This document shows, piece after piece, positions 38,401 to 45,959 of a stretch of 45,959 nucleotides of DNA. The notes beneath the pieces are model-generated. The model was not told the origin of the DNA. It ran no database searches and saw only the letters and a list, made by a program, of their open reading frames with translations. A program made the translations under genes and the position numbers. Each line of letters begins with the position of its first letter. Positions within the stretch are counted from its first letter, which is position 1. The DNA lies in contig JAJQCA010000088.1 of assembly GCA_021202985.1 (NCBI GenBank), positions 1 to 45,959 of the forward strand. Reading direction: 5' to 3'. The DNA is from Alistipes sp. (lineage in GTDB: Bacteria > Bacteroidota > Bacteroidia > Bacteroidales > Rikenellaceae).

Positions 38401-38877
38401 ATGCCGGGGCTTACCATAAAATTTAAGGATATGAAGAAGCCGGAAATTTTCTCCACGGGCAGGAACCACACAGCGGTGAACGTGGGCGGGTTCGACTCTG
38501 TCTCGGATTACACGATGATACACCCCCGGACGGGTGCCGAGCTGCACAAAGTGTTTCTTAAAGAGCCGACCGGCTCCACAGGTACCGAAATATCGGTCCA
38601 AAGCATCGCGGCCGGCACAGAGGTGCCCTACTTCCATACACACAACCATAACGAGGAGACCTATATCATCCTGCAGGGGCAGGGCAAGATGCAGGTCGAC
38701 GGGGAGTGTTTCCCTGTTCGGGAAGGCAGTTTCGTAAGGATTGCGCCGCAGGGTATGCGGGGTATAGCCAACGATTCCGACGGAGAGCTGGTGGTAATGG
38801 TAATCCAGTCGCGGGAACACTCCCTGCGCGAACATACCTCAGCCGACGGCACTCCTTTCCCGGTGGACTGGAGATAA
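38401..38877 (+). CDS. Cupin-domain protein
   Basis: A 158-residue cytosolic protein with one cupin barrel at about residues 55-145. Metal-site motif 1 reads PYFHTHNHNEETYIILQGQG (His, His, Glu ligands) and motif 2 PQGMRGIANDSDGE, where the usual His is not clearly present. Many such small cupins bind a metal and act as isomerases or sensors, but the substrate is unknown here. An internal start at 38431 (MKKPEIF) is possible. The gene faces the PepSY-like gene across a hairpin terminator. Confidence 0.85.
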   Translation: MPGLTIKFKDMKKPEIFSTGRNHTAVNVGGFDSVSDYTMIHPRTGAELHKVFLKEPTGSTGTEISVQSIAAGTEVPYFHTHNHNEETYIILQGQGKMQVDGECFPVREGSFVRIAPQGMRGIANDSDGELVVMVIQSREHSLREHTSADGTPFPVDWR

Positions 38878-38914
38878 GGTCACGGATTCCATTAAACGCT
38901 ACGGGTACACATAA

Positions 38915-38948
38915 AAGGTGGAAACGGTATGGTTACCGTTTCCACCTT
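38915..38948 (-). terminator. Terminator between the cupin and PepSY-like genes
   Basis: AAGGTGGAAACGGTA and TACCGTTTCCACCTT form a near-perfect stem of about 15 pairs; the minus strand continues with TTTTAT-type bases, so it acts chiefly for the minus-strand gene, possibly also for the cupin gene. Confidence 0.75.
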
Positions 38949-38968
38949 GCAATCGATTTCAGGGTCGC

Positions 38969-39829
38969 TTAATCCACAACTATATTCTGCGCGTCCTCGG
39001 TGATCTTAACGTTGGTCCGGTTCCCGTTGCTGTCGATTGTAAACCAATAGTAGATGCTGGTGGGAGTTTCGCAGCAGTTTACCGACTCGAGGGTGGTATT
39101 GCCGTTGTAGCCCAACTCCCTGAACGCTTCGTAAACTTCCGGAGCCTGCGTTTTTACAAATTGTTCGGAAACCTCCCACGTGGTTACCGACCAGGCACCG
39201 GTAAGGCTGAACTCCATAGTTTTGAGCACCAGGTTATCTATAATTTCCACGTAGATTATACCCGGGAATATCACGTCCACCTCCATCACCCGGGCGTTGG
39301 GATATTGTTCCGAAGCCTTCGTGAGCACCTGTGACGGGATGCCGGGGACTATTTCGTTCCGGTAATCGTCATAAATCCGTTCTTCGCCGGCAACGGTCTT
39401 AACCTGTATCCCGTCCTCGGAATAGTAGTACTCCGCGATGTTTCCGTCGATTCCGGTCACCACCACATAAATATCCTCTATGCCATCCCGCTGAAGGTGG
39501 TCTACGGAACCGATAGATGTCCCGGCACGGCCCTCGTCGAGTTTGAAGGAATTTACCACCTGACGGGGTGCGCTGCTCTCGGTTAGGTTTTTCTCGGTCA
39601 TACACCATGCCCCGTCCTGGGTGTACCATGCTGTGAGTTTTTCGCCGCTGTAATTGAACAGGGCCACTTTGTAAACACCACGTTTTTCCCACATAACGCT
39701 TTTGGCACCGGGAAACTGGTCGTTAAATGCGTCCAGGGTATCGTTAGAGACCTGAACGCCGAAATCTTCGTTTTTACTGCAAGCCATCGCCAGGAGGGCT
39801 GCGGCGCAAATAAATATAACTCTTTTCAT
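38969..39829 (-). CDS. PepSY-like (DUF2874) lipoprotein
   Basis: A 286-residue lipoprotein (lipobox LLAMAC, Cys17). It contains two or three copies of the PepSY-like repeat, for example AFNDQFPGAKSVMWEKRGVYKVALF with AWYTQDGAWCMTEKNL and later ASEQYPNARVMEVDVIFPGIIYVEI with SLTGAWSVTTWEV. Such proteins are small periplasmic or surface lipoproteins common in Bacteroidetes with unknown role. I choose 39829 over the upstream ATG at 39892 because it starts the signal peptide and has a strong ribosome-binding site eight bases upstream, which is unusual in this phylum. A terminator follows at 38948. Confidence 0.85.
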   Translation of the reverse strand: MKRVIFICAAALLAMACSKNEDFGVQVSNDTLDAFNDQFPGAKSVMWEKRGVYKVALFNYSGEKLTAWYTQDGAWCMTEKNLTESSAPRQVVNSFKLDEGRAGTSIGSVDHLQRDGIEDIYVVVTGIDGNIAEYYYSEDGIQVKTVAGEERIYDDYRNEIVPGIPSQVLTKASEQYPNARVMEVDVIFPGIIYVEIIDNLVLKTMEFSLTGAWSVTTWEVSEQFVKTQAPEVYEAFRELGYNGNTTLESVNCCETPTSIYYWFTIDSNGNRTNVKITEDAQNIVVD

Positions 39830-40365
39830 AAAACTTTCCTCCTCTTTTCGTTTAATGTCCGCCAGACACTCCTCTCCCCTCCGTATTATCAATCAAGGAA
39901 GGGAATCCGTAGCCATACGGGATTTTCGGACGCTATGCGCACGAGATTCCCGAAATGTGAGGCCAGACCCGTGACGGGCCATAACATGATTATGGAGCCT
40001 ACCGGTAAGGACATACCGGTACAATCTGACAATATTCACTATTGTTCAAGCAGCAGCAATCATGCCGCGATAAGGCGGAATAATGCCGCTAAAGGTCCGC
40101 GAAACTCCCGTTACCGGACCGTGGAGGAAAGGCTCATTCCAATTGCGCCTTTACAGATGATTTGATTTGGGTAGACATAAGACTTGATAAATAGGGGTTA
40201 ATAAATATAATATAGTTGCCGGTAGGCCTGCGGAGGGCTTATCGGCTCCACAAAGTGGCAAGGGTATATATCGGTACCGAGACGAGGCGAAGCCCTTCCG
40301 TAACCGCCGCATGGCGGTTACGGATCTATGGCTGCGGTATGTATGCTTCCCGGTCAGCATTTATT
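39830..40365. other. About 530-base intergenic region between recJ end and PepSY-like gene start
   Basis: No convincing gene. A perfect 11-pair hairpin (CCGTAACCGCC with GGCGGTTACGG, loop GCAT) at 40298-40323 lies downstream of recJ but lacks a U tract. An ACCGGTAAGGACATACCGGT inverted repeat is at about 39999-40020. The rest is unexplained. Confidence 0.5.
39838..39843 (-). promoter_or_regulatory. Shine-Dalgarno sequence deciding the PepSY-like gene start
   Basis: AGGAGG on the minus strand, eight bases before the ATG at 39829. Most genes in this window have no such site. Confidence 0.6.
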
Positions 40366-42132
40366 TCACGAGTTGTAATTTACTTTAATATCCTTAATCC
40401 TCAGTTGGGGCGTTACCGTGCCCCGGTAATGGTTCTCGACCACCGTGTAGCAAACATCCACGGGCCGCCCGCTCTTGATATACTCATAGTGGGTCGGCTG
40501 CTGGAATGCGATGCAGGAGAGTGAGGTGTAAGGTTTTTCCCTCTGCATGAGTTCCATTCTCAGGTGCTCCAATTCGGCGCCCACCAGCTTGGCGTCCCCG
40601 GGGTTACTTACTCCCTTCGACATGAATACAGGGGCGGTGTTCCCCGGCCCGAAGGGCTGGAAGCGCGTAAGGTGCTCGCGGAACCGGGGCGTAATGTCGC
40701 TCAGCAATATATTGCAGTCGATTTCCACCTGCGGCACGAGCATCTCGTCGTCGATATGTTCGTCGACGTAGGCGTTGAACCTGCGGGTAAATTCCTTTAT
40801 CCGTTCCGGTTTCATGGTAAGCCCCGCGGCGTACATATGGCCACCGAAGTTCTCCAGCAGGTCCGAACACGACTCTATCGCCTGGTAGAGGTCGAAGCCC
40901 GGGACGCTCCGCGCGGAGCCGGTCACCAGCCCGTTACTCATGGTGAGAACCACGGTAGGTTTGTAATAAGTTTCAATGAGCCTCGAAGCCACTATCCCCA
41001 CTATTCCCTTCATCCACTTGGGATTATAGACCACGGTACTCTTCGCGTTCTTAATCTCCGGGTGGGATTCCACATACCGGTGGGCTTCCAACGTAACCGA
41101 GCGGTCGATGTTCTTCCGGTCGGAATTGAAATCGTCTATAATGTTTCCGAACTCCTCCGCCGTACCGGCGTCGCGTTCTATCATCAGGTTCACCGCCGAG
41201 TGCCCGCCTGAAGGCGGGGCGTAATCGTCGTCCTTGTCCACAGCCATCCTGCCTGCCGCGTTGATTCGCGGACCGATTTTGAACACGATATCGTCTATCG
41301 TAATGTTCTGGTTTTCCAGCCCGCAGATCTTGATTATCGAATGAAGCCCCTTATTGGGTTTCTCGTTCAGCCGTTTCAAACCGTAGTAGGCCAGTATCCG
41401 GTTCTCACCCACCAGCGGCACGATATCCGAGGCTATACTCACCGCGGTAAGGTCCAGCAGGCGTTCGATATCCGCAAACGGCACCGCGTACTTCTGGCTG
41501 TACGCCTGTACGAGTTTGAAGCCGACCCCGCAACCGGACAGTTCGGTGAACGGATAGTCGCAGTCCTCCCTCTTGGCGTCCAGCACGGCCACCGCGTCGG
41601 GAATCCTCTCTCCGGGCAGGTGGTGGTCGCATATAATCACGTCTATACCCTTACTACGGGCATACTCGACCTTTTCGATCGCCTTTATTCCGCAGTCGAG
41701 CGTGACTATAAGGGTTACCCCTTTCCTTGCAGCATAATCTATCCCTTTTACCGAAACGCCGTAACCTTCGGTGTAGCGGTCGGGGATGTAGAACATCAGT
41801 CTTTCATGGCCCTGCTGGCGCAGGAAGCTGTAAAACAGCGCTACGGCCGTGGTCCCGTCTACGTCATAGTCGCCGTAGACCATGACCTTCTCCCCCGTGG
41901 TGAGGGCCTTGCGTACGCGCTCGACAGCCTTGTCCATATCCTTCATCAGGAAAGGGTCGTGAAGGTCCTCTAACCTCGGGTTGAAAAACCTTTCGGCCTC
42001 CTCCACCGTCCCTATGCCACGCTGTACGAGCAGGTTCGCGAGCACCGGGGGGATATCCAGACCGGAGGCCAGGGTGGCCACCGTGCCTGCATCGCCCTGG
42101 GCTTTCAGAACCCATTTCTTTGCAATAGGCAT
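40366..42132 (-). CDS. recJ: Single-stranded-DNA-specific exonuclease RecJ
   Basis: A 588-residue cytosolic 5'-to-3' exonuclease for DNA repair and recombination. DHH-family motifs: VMVYGDYDVDGTTAVALFY, VTLDCGIKA and IICDHHLPGERIPDAVAVLD, then GCGVGFKLVQAY, and INAAGRM; the DHHA1 part has GIVGIVASRL, and FGGHMYAAGLTM, followed by the OB-fold end (QPFGPGNTAPVF). The start is placed at 42132 (MPIAKKWVLK), the usual RecJ beginning; an ATG farther upstream (42285) would add an unrelated 51-residue extension. Length is normal for Bacteroidetes. Confidence 0.95.
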   Translation of the reverse strand: MPIAKKWVLKAQGDAGTVATLASGLDIPPVLANLLVQRGIGTVEEAERFFNPRLEDLHDPFLMKDMDKAVERVRKALTTGEKVMVYGDYDVDGTTAVALFYSFLRQQGHERLMFYIPDRYTEGYGVSVKGIDYAARKGVTLIVTLDCGIKAIEKVEYARSKGIDVIICDHHLPGERIPDAVAVLDAKREDCDYPFTELSGCGVGFKLVQAYSQKYAVPFADIERLLDLTAVSIASDIVPLVGENRILAYYGLKRLNEKPNKGLHSIIKICGLENQNITIDDIVFKIGPRINAAGRMAVDKDDDYAPPSGGHSAVNLMIERDAGTAEEFGNIIDDFNSDRKNIDRSVTLEAHRYVESHPEIKNAKSTVVYNPKWMKGIVGIVASRLIETYYKPTVVLTMSNGLVTGSARSVPGFDLYQAIESCSDLLENFGGHMYAAGLTMKPERIKEFTRRFNAYVDEHIDDEMLVPQVEIDCNILLSDITPRFREHLTRFQPFGPGNTAPVFMSKGVSNPGDAKLVGAELEHLRMELMQREKPYTSLSCIAFQQPTHYEYIKSGRPVDVCYTVVENHYRGTVTPQLRIKDIKVNYNS

Positions 42133-42390
42133 AATTATTCGTTTTATATTATTGATATTTCTTACGAATTGGGAAAGGGCGGTGAGGACGGCCGTACGGT
42201 CGCCTTTACGGGAACACGGCGTCGCCGGGGCGGCGGTTGCCGCACGGTCGCTGTGCCACTGGTATGTACTCAAAACGTTCATCATACCGATTCTCCTACC
42301 CCTTTTGACAGGGTAATAAACCCTTTAATTTATCCCGCATGTCTGCGGGGTTTTCCGACCCATGCGGGACGGACGGCCGCTTCCTGCGGC

Positions 42391-43125
42391 CTAAACCAGT
42401 CCGACCCCGAAAAGGCCGGCAAATTCCTCTTTGAAAAACTCTTTCACTTCGTCCATCCGCACATCCCTGCCGAGCTCCTCCTTCAGGGAGGTCACCCCCC
42501 TGTCGGTAAACCCGCACGGGTTGATATAACCGAAGTAACGCATATCGGTCGAAACGTTCAGCGCGAAGCCGTGCATTACCACGAACCTCGAACTGCGGAC
42601 TCCTATGGCCGCTATCTTGCGCAGGCCCTTACGCCCTTCCGGCTCCAGCCACACCCCGGTGGCACCTTCGCTTCTTCCCGCCTCGATGCCGTAACGGCCC
42701 ACGGTGCGTATAATCGCCTCCTCGAGAAGGTGTATGTACTCCTTCAACCCCAGCCCGAGCGCCCCGATATCGAGTATCGGGTAACCCACCAACTGCCCCG
42801 GGCCGTGGTAGGTTATATCCCCTCCCCGGTCTATCCGGACCAGCCGGGCACCCACACTGCGCAGGAAGCCTTCGTCCATAAGCAGGTTTTCCTGCCTGCC
42901 GCTCCTGCCGAGCGTGTAGACATGAGGGTGTTCGCAAAGAATAAGAACCGGTCCGGCACCTGCCGTGTCGTTATCGCCCACGGCCCGGTTTCCTTTCCCG
43001 GGTGTGGCGGCTTCCTTTACAGGAGCCTTCTGCCGTACCAGGGAGTCGAAAATCCGCGCCTGGTATTCCCAACATTGCCCGTATTCCACCACTCCCAAAT
43101 CCCTGTATTCCACCCGCACGGCCAT
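42391..43125 (-). CDS. lipB: Octanoyltransferase LipB
   Basis: A 244-residue cytosolic enzyme that moves the octanoyl group from acyl carrier protein to lipoyl domains. Motifs: VLILCEHPHVYTLGRSG, VRIDRGGDITYHGPGQLVGYPI, the catalytic Lys in RKIAAIGVRSSRFVVMHGFALNV and the catalytic Cys204 in INPCGFTDRGVTSL. An insertion at about residues 30-55 (PVKEAATPGKGNRAVGDND) is longer than usual and looks disordered. The gene starts four bases after lipA ends, so the two form an operon covering both steps of lipoate synthesis. Confidence 0.95.
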   Translation of the reverse strand: MAVRVEYRDLGVVEYGQCWEYQARIFDSLVRQKAPVKEAATPGKGNRAVGDNDTAGAGPVLILCEHPHVYTLGRSGRQENLLMDEGFLRSVGARLVRIDRGGDITYHGPGQLVGYPILDIGALGLGLKEYIHLLEEAIIRTVGRYGIEAGRSEGATGVWLEPEGRKGLRKIAAIGVRSSRFVVMHGFALNVSTDMRYFGYINPCGFTDRGVTSLKEELGRDVRMDEVKEFFKEEFAGLFGVGLV

Positions 43126-43129
43126 AATC

Positions 43130-44026
43130 CTACTGCACTCCTTTTCGTTTGTCCCTGCAGCTTACCAGCGCATCCTCGGCCATATATGAGGACCTCACCA
43201 GCGGCGCGCTCGCCACATAGGAAAATCCCCGGGAGTAGGCTTCCCGCTTGTAATCCTCGAATTTTTCAGGGGAAACGTATTCGGCCACCGGCCAGTGGTG
43301 CACGGTCGGGCGGAGGTACTGGCCGAGGGTCACCACCTCGCATCCTGCTTCGCGCAGGTCGTCGAGGGTGTGGAGCACCTCGTCCCGTGTTTCACCCATC
43401 CCTACCATAATGCCGCTCTTGGCGGTATGGCCCCGGGAGGCGATATGGGAGATAACCGAAAGGCTCCTGCGGTAATCAGCACGGCTGCGGACCTCGGGAG
43501 TCAGCCTTTCTACGGTCTCTATGTTATGACCCGTAATATCGGGCGAAGCAGCGAGGATTATATCCAGCAACTGTGCCTTGCCCTCCATATCGGGAATCAG
43601 AAGTTCTATGGTGGTATCGGGGTTCGCCTTCCTTACGGCCTCCACGGTCGCGGCCCAGATGGAGGCGCCGCCGTCGGCCAGGTCGTCGCGGGTGACGGAG
43701 GTAATGACCGCATGGCGCAGGCCCATCAGGGAGATGGAGCGTGCGACCCTGTCCGGCTCGTGTCGATCGACCGGCATCGTGACACCCGTTTTGGTGGCGC
43801 AGAACCTGCATCCTCTGGTGCAAACATCCCCCAGAATCATAAAAGTGGCAGTCTTCCTGCCCCAGCATTCCGCCTTGTTAGGACACATTCCGCTGCTGCA
43901 AATCGTATGGAGCCCATGCTCCCGTACGATTCCGGCCGTATGGGCGAACTCCTCGCCGGAGCGTATCCTTATTTTAAGCCATTCGGGTTTTACTGATGCC
44001 TTTACCTTGTCATGGACCTTAGGCAT
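43130..44026 (-). CDS. lipA: Lipoyl synthase LipA
   Basis: A 298-residue radical SAM enzyme that inserts two sulfurs into octanoyl groups. The auxiliary cluster motif CSSGMCPNKAEC and the radical SAM motif CTRGCRFC are intact, with the C-terminal serine motif region ASAPLVRSSYMAED. The start is set at 44026 (MPKVHDK) and not at the in-frame ATG at 44074, because the -7 element at 44055-44062 lies between them. Confidence 0.96.
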   Translation of the reverse strand: MPKVHDKVKASVKPEWLKIRIRSGEEFAHTAGIVREHGLHTICSSGMCPNKAECWGRKTATFMILGDVCTRGCRFCATKTGVTMPVDRHEPDRVARSISLMGLRHAVITSVTRDDLADGGASIWAATVEAVRKANPDTTIELLIPDMEGKAQLLDIILAASPDITGHNIETVERLTPEVRSRADYRRSLSVISHIASRGHTAKSGIMVGMGETRDEVLHTLDDLREAGCEVVTLGQYLRPTVHHWPVAEYVSPEKFEDYKREAYSRGFSYVASAPLVRSSYMAEDALVSCRDKRKGVQ

Positions 44027-44054
44027 TTTGTTGTTTTTTATTTTCCAATTGTCA

Positions 44055-44062
44055 CAAATGTA
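44055..44062 (-). promoter_or_regulatory. -7 element of the lipA-lipB operon
   Basis: TACATTTG on the minus strand, 28 bases before the lipA start at 44026. No clear -33 TTTG is present at 19-21 bases. Confidence 0.45.
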
Positions 44063-44106
44063 CGAATTTTTCATTTATCGTTTTCGACAGGCCCGCGATT
44101 TTTCCC

Positions 44107-44114
44107 TAACTTTA
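44107..44114 (+). promoter_or_regulatory. Possible -7 element for the M23 peptidase gene
   Basis: TAACTTTA ends five bases before the ATG at 44120. If used, transcription would start at or almost at the start codon, giving a leaderless or nearly leaderless message. Confidence 0.35.
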
Positions 44115-44119
44115 CCGTC

Positions 44120-45496
44120 ATGTACAAAAAAAGAGGAATTTTGTTAATTGGGGTGGCCCTGGGAGTGGTTCTCGCGGGGGTTCTCCTGTGGTGGGGGCTT
44201 AGCGGAGGAGAGAAAAACGAAGATATCCCCGGGGAAGAAATACAGGAAACGGCGGAACTGCTCTACGGGATAGACTATTCGGACCTTACGCTGGACGAAG
44301 GTGTTATCCGCCAGGGAGAAACCCTCTCGGCGATCTTCGCCCGTTACGGGATATCGCCCGCCATGGTGGACCTTACGGCCCGCGCCGCAGACAGCGTATT
44401 CAGCCTGCGCAATATCCGCGCCGGGAACGATTACACGGTGTTCCTGTCGCAGGATTCCCTGCCCAGGCTGGTCCATTTCGTTTACGAACATAACCTTACC
44501 GACTACCTTGTCATCTCGTTCGAGGGCGATTCGGTCGCCGTCCGCCGTGAAAAAAAGGACGTGACGATAGAAAGGAGGCGCGGCACCGCACAGATAAACT
44601 CTTCGCTCTGGAACGCCGTGGTCGGGGAGGGAATGCCCGCCTCGCTGGCGATGGAACTCGAAGAGGTTTACCAGTGGACCATCGACTTTTTCGGATTACA
44701 AAAGGAGGACCGTTTCACGGTTATTTACGACGAAAGGTATGTGGACTCCACCAGCGCGGGGATAGGCCGGATATGGGGTGCCGTATTCACCCACGGGGGC
44801 AAGGATTACTACGCCATACCGTTCGAACAGGGTGATAAGGTAACCTACTGGGACGAGGTGGGCAACAGCCTCCGTAAAGCGATGCTCAAAGCCCCACTGA
44901 AATACAGCCGGATCTCCTCCAAGTTTTCAAACGCCCGCCTCCACCCTGTCCACAGGATAGTGCGTCCGCACCACGGGGTGGATTATGCCGCACCTTCCGG
45001 GACACCCGTCCATGCCGTGGCTGACGGTACGGTATCGTTCAAGGGGTGGGACAGTAAAGGCGGAGGCAATACGCTTAAGATAAAACACAATTCGCGCCTC
45101 GAGACGGGTTATCTCCACCTCCGCGGATTCGCCCCCGGGATTGCCGTGGGTAAACGGGTTAGCCAGGGCGACCTTATCGGATACGTGGGAATGACGGGAA
45201 CCGCCACAGGCCCCCATCTCGATTACCGAGTATGGCAGGACGGCAAGGCGGTCGATCCGCTGAGGATGACCTCCGAACCGGCGGAGCCTATCGCCGACTC
45301 GAGCATTGCCCGGTTTATGCTCGTCAGGGACAGGATAGTGGCGGAGCTACGCGGAGAATTGCCCGACAGCCTCGTAATACGCGACCTGGAAAATATACCG
45401 GGAGAACTCCCGGACTCCCTGCGGCCGGAACTTCCGCCGGTGGCGCCTGTACCTGTCGATTCCACACAATCCCGGAACAGCACAGATGACAATTGA
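44120..45496 (+). CDS. M23-family peptidoglycan peptidase, membrane-anchored
   Basis: A 458-residue protein with an N-terminal membrane helix (residues 6-28) and an OapA/LysM-like region (about 45-130, VIRQGETLSAIFARYGIS), a beta region (about 150-270) and a LytM/M23 domain (about 275-400). The first zinc motif HxxxD is His284/Asp288 in HHGVDYAAPSGTPVHAVADG. The second motif reads GPHLDYRV, with His366 but Asp368 in place of the usual second His. This variant occurs, as I recall, in other Bacteroidetes M23 proteins and may keep metal binding. Role: cell-wall cross-link cleavage or an activator of such enzymes. The proline-rich tail (about 425-458) is low complexity. Its last bases overlap the next gene by 11. 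Confidence 0.9.
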   Translation: MYKKRGILLIGVALGVVLAGVLLWWGLSGGEKNEDIPGEEIQETAELLYGIDYSDLTLDEGVIRQGETLSAIFARYGISPAMVDLTARAADSVFSLRNIRAGNDYTVFLSQDSLPRLVHFVYEHNLTDYLVISFEGDSVAVRREKKDVTIERRRGTAQINSSLWNAVVGEGMPASLAMELEEVYQWTIDFFGLQKEDRFTVIYDERYVDSTSAGIGRIWGAVFTHGGKDYYAIPFEQGDKVTYWDEVGNSLRKAMLKAPLKYSRISSKFSNARLHPVHRIVRPHHGVDYAAPSGTPVHAVADGTVSFKGWDSKGGGNTLKIKHNSRLETGYLHLRGFAPGIAVGKRVSQGDLIGYVGMTGTATGPHLDYRVWQDGKAVDPLRMTSEPAEPIADSSIARFMLVRDRIVAELRGELPDSLVIRDLENIPGELPDSLRPELPPVAPVPVDSTQSRNSTDDN

Positions 45497-45935
45497 TAAC
45501 AGCCCCCTGCCGCCGGAAACCATTACCCGGTTTATTACCCGGCACCATGTGCTGACGCTGGCGACCTCTTCGGGCGAGGGTTTATGGTGCTCCAACATGT
45601 TCTACGCCTACCTCCGTGACGAGAACGCCTTCGTTTTCACTTCCGACGACCGGACGCGCCATGTCCGGGAAATGGCCGCAAATCCCCTGGTAGCGGCTTC
45701 GGTGGTTCTTGAAACGCGAACCGTGGGTAAGGTGCAGGGCTTACAGATAACCGGTACGGTCCTGCGGGCACCCACCGACGGGAAATACCGGGCCGCATAC
45801 CTGCGCCGGTTCCCGTACGCGGCTGTTGCCGAACTCCACCTCTGGATACTCCGCCCGGACAGTATGAAATTGACGGACAACACCCTCGGTTTCGGCAAAA
45901 AAATTGCATGGGGTGCTTATCCGCAGGCGGAGTAG
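45486..45935 (+). CDS. UPF0306/YhbP-like flavin-nucleotide-binding-fold protein
   Basis: A 149-residue cytosolic protein of the split-barrel (pyridoxamine phosphate oxidase-like) fold. The start RFITRHHVLTLATSSGEGLWCSNMFYA, the middle FVFTSDDRTRHVREMAANPLVAASVV and the end LGFGKKIAW fit the YhbP/UPF0306 group, whose length is also about 147 residues. Flavin binding is likely from the fold but the reaction is unknown. It overlaps the M23 gene by 11 bases in another frame and is probably co-transcribed. Confidence 0.85.
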   Translation: MTIDNSPLPPETITRFITRHHVLTLATSSGEGLWCSNMFYAYLRDENAFVFTSDDRTRHVREMAANPLVAASVVLETRTVGKVQGLQITGTVLRAPTDGKYRAAYLRRFPYAAVAELHLWILRPDSMKLTDNTLGFGKKIAWGAYPQAE

Positions 45936-45959
45936 CAGTCAGTAGCGGCAAGCCGCGTT

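Noticed and set aside
40151-40360. 69-residue minus-strand open frame downstream of recJ
   Set aside because: No start context, domain or conserved pattern; it spans the intergenic hairpin and is most likely chance.
42133-42285. Longer RecJ start
   Set aside because: The added 51 residues have no similarity to RecJ and are low in coding character; MPIAKKW is the usual beginning.

Overview
The window is a stretch of a Bacteroidota chromosome. Evidence: SusC/SusD pairs, a hybrid two-component regulator, sigma-ABfr type promoters (TTTG, about 20 bases, TAnnTTTG), general lack of Shine-Dalgarno sequences and many lipoproteins. The high GC feel (clearly above Bacteroides) and the gene mix would fit a gut Bacteroidales such as a Rikenellaceae/Alistipes relative; this genus-level guess is inference only.

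Layout. 1-1.5 kb: the end of a SusD-like gene from an upstream glycan locus. 1.7-5.7 kb: a cobalamin riboswitch with a clear promoter, followed by two large surface lipoproteins (one DUF4988/DUF4465, one PKD-like), the kind found in Bacteroidetes vitamin B12 uptake loci, but with no BtuB transporter in the window. 5.8 kb: tRNA-Leu(CAG). 6.1-7.4 kb: a minus-strand operon of DUF2141 protein, membrane protein and small winged-helix regulator with a palindrome inside its promoter.

7.6-31.8 kb: a large pectin locus aimed at rhamnogalacturonan I. GH28 (minus), then on plus GH2 beta-galactosidase, a Tat-signal PL26-type rhamnogalacturonan lyase, a CE12 acetylesterase and a GH43; on minus susC, susD, GH105 and two paralogous alginate-lyase-fold proteins; and, divergent from susC, a hybrid two-component sensor/AraC regulator. 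Together these would import RG-I oligosaccharides, remove acetyl and galactan/arabinan branches, cleave the backbone by elimination and hydrolysis and finish the unsaturated ends.

31.8-33.3 kb: two poorly known genes. 33.4 kb: tRNA-Leu(CAA). 33.7 kb: deoC. 34.7-36.9 kb: an AT-richer segment with a C10 (streptopain-type) cysteine protease lipoprotein broken by a one-base change in an A7 tract and an overlapping small lipoprotein. 37.3-45.9 kb: housekeeping genes: NrnA-like DHH phosphoesterase, a cupin, a PepSY-like lipoprotein, recJ, lipB, lipA, an M23 peptidase and a UPF0306/YhbP-like protein.

The observations most worth following are the B12 riboswitch over orphan lipoproteins, the tandem PF05426-type lyases inside an RG-I locus, the unrecognised lipoprotein at 31788-32636, and the frameshifted protease with its coupled lipoprotein. 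No CRISPR array, insertion sequence, rRNA or prophage was seen.
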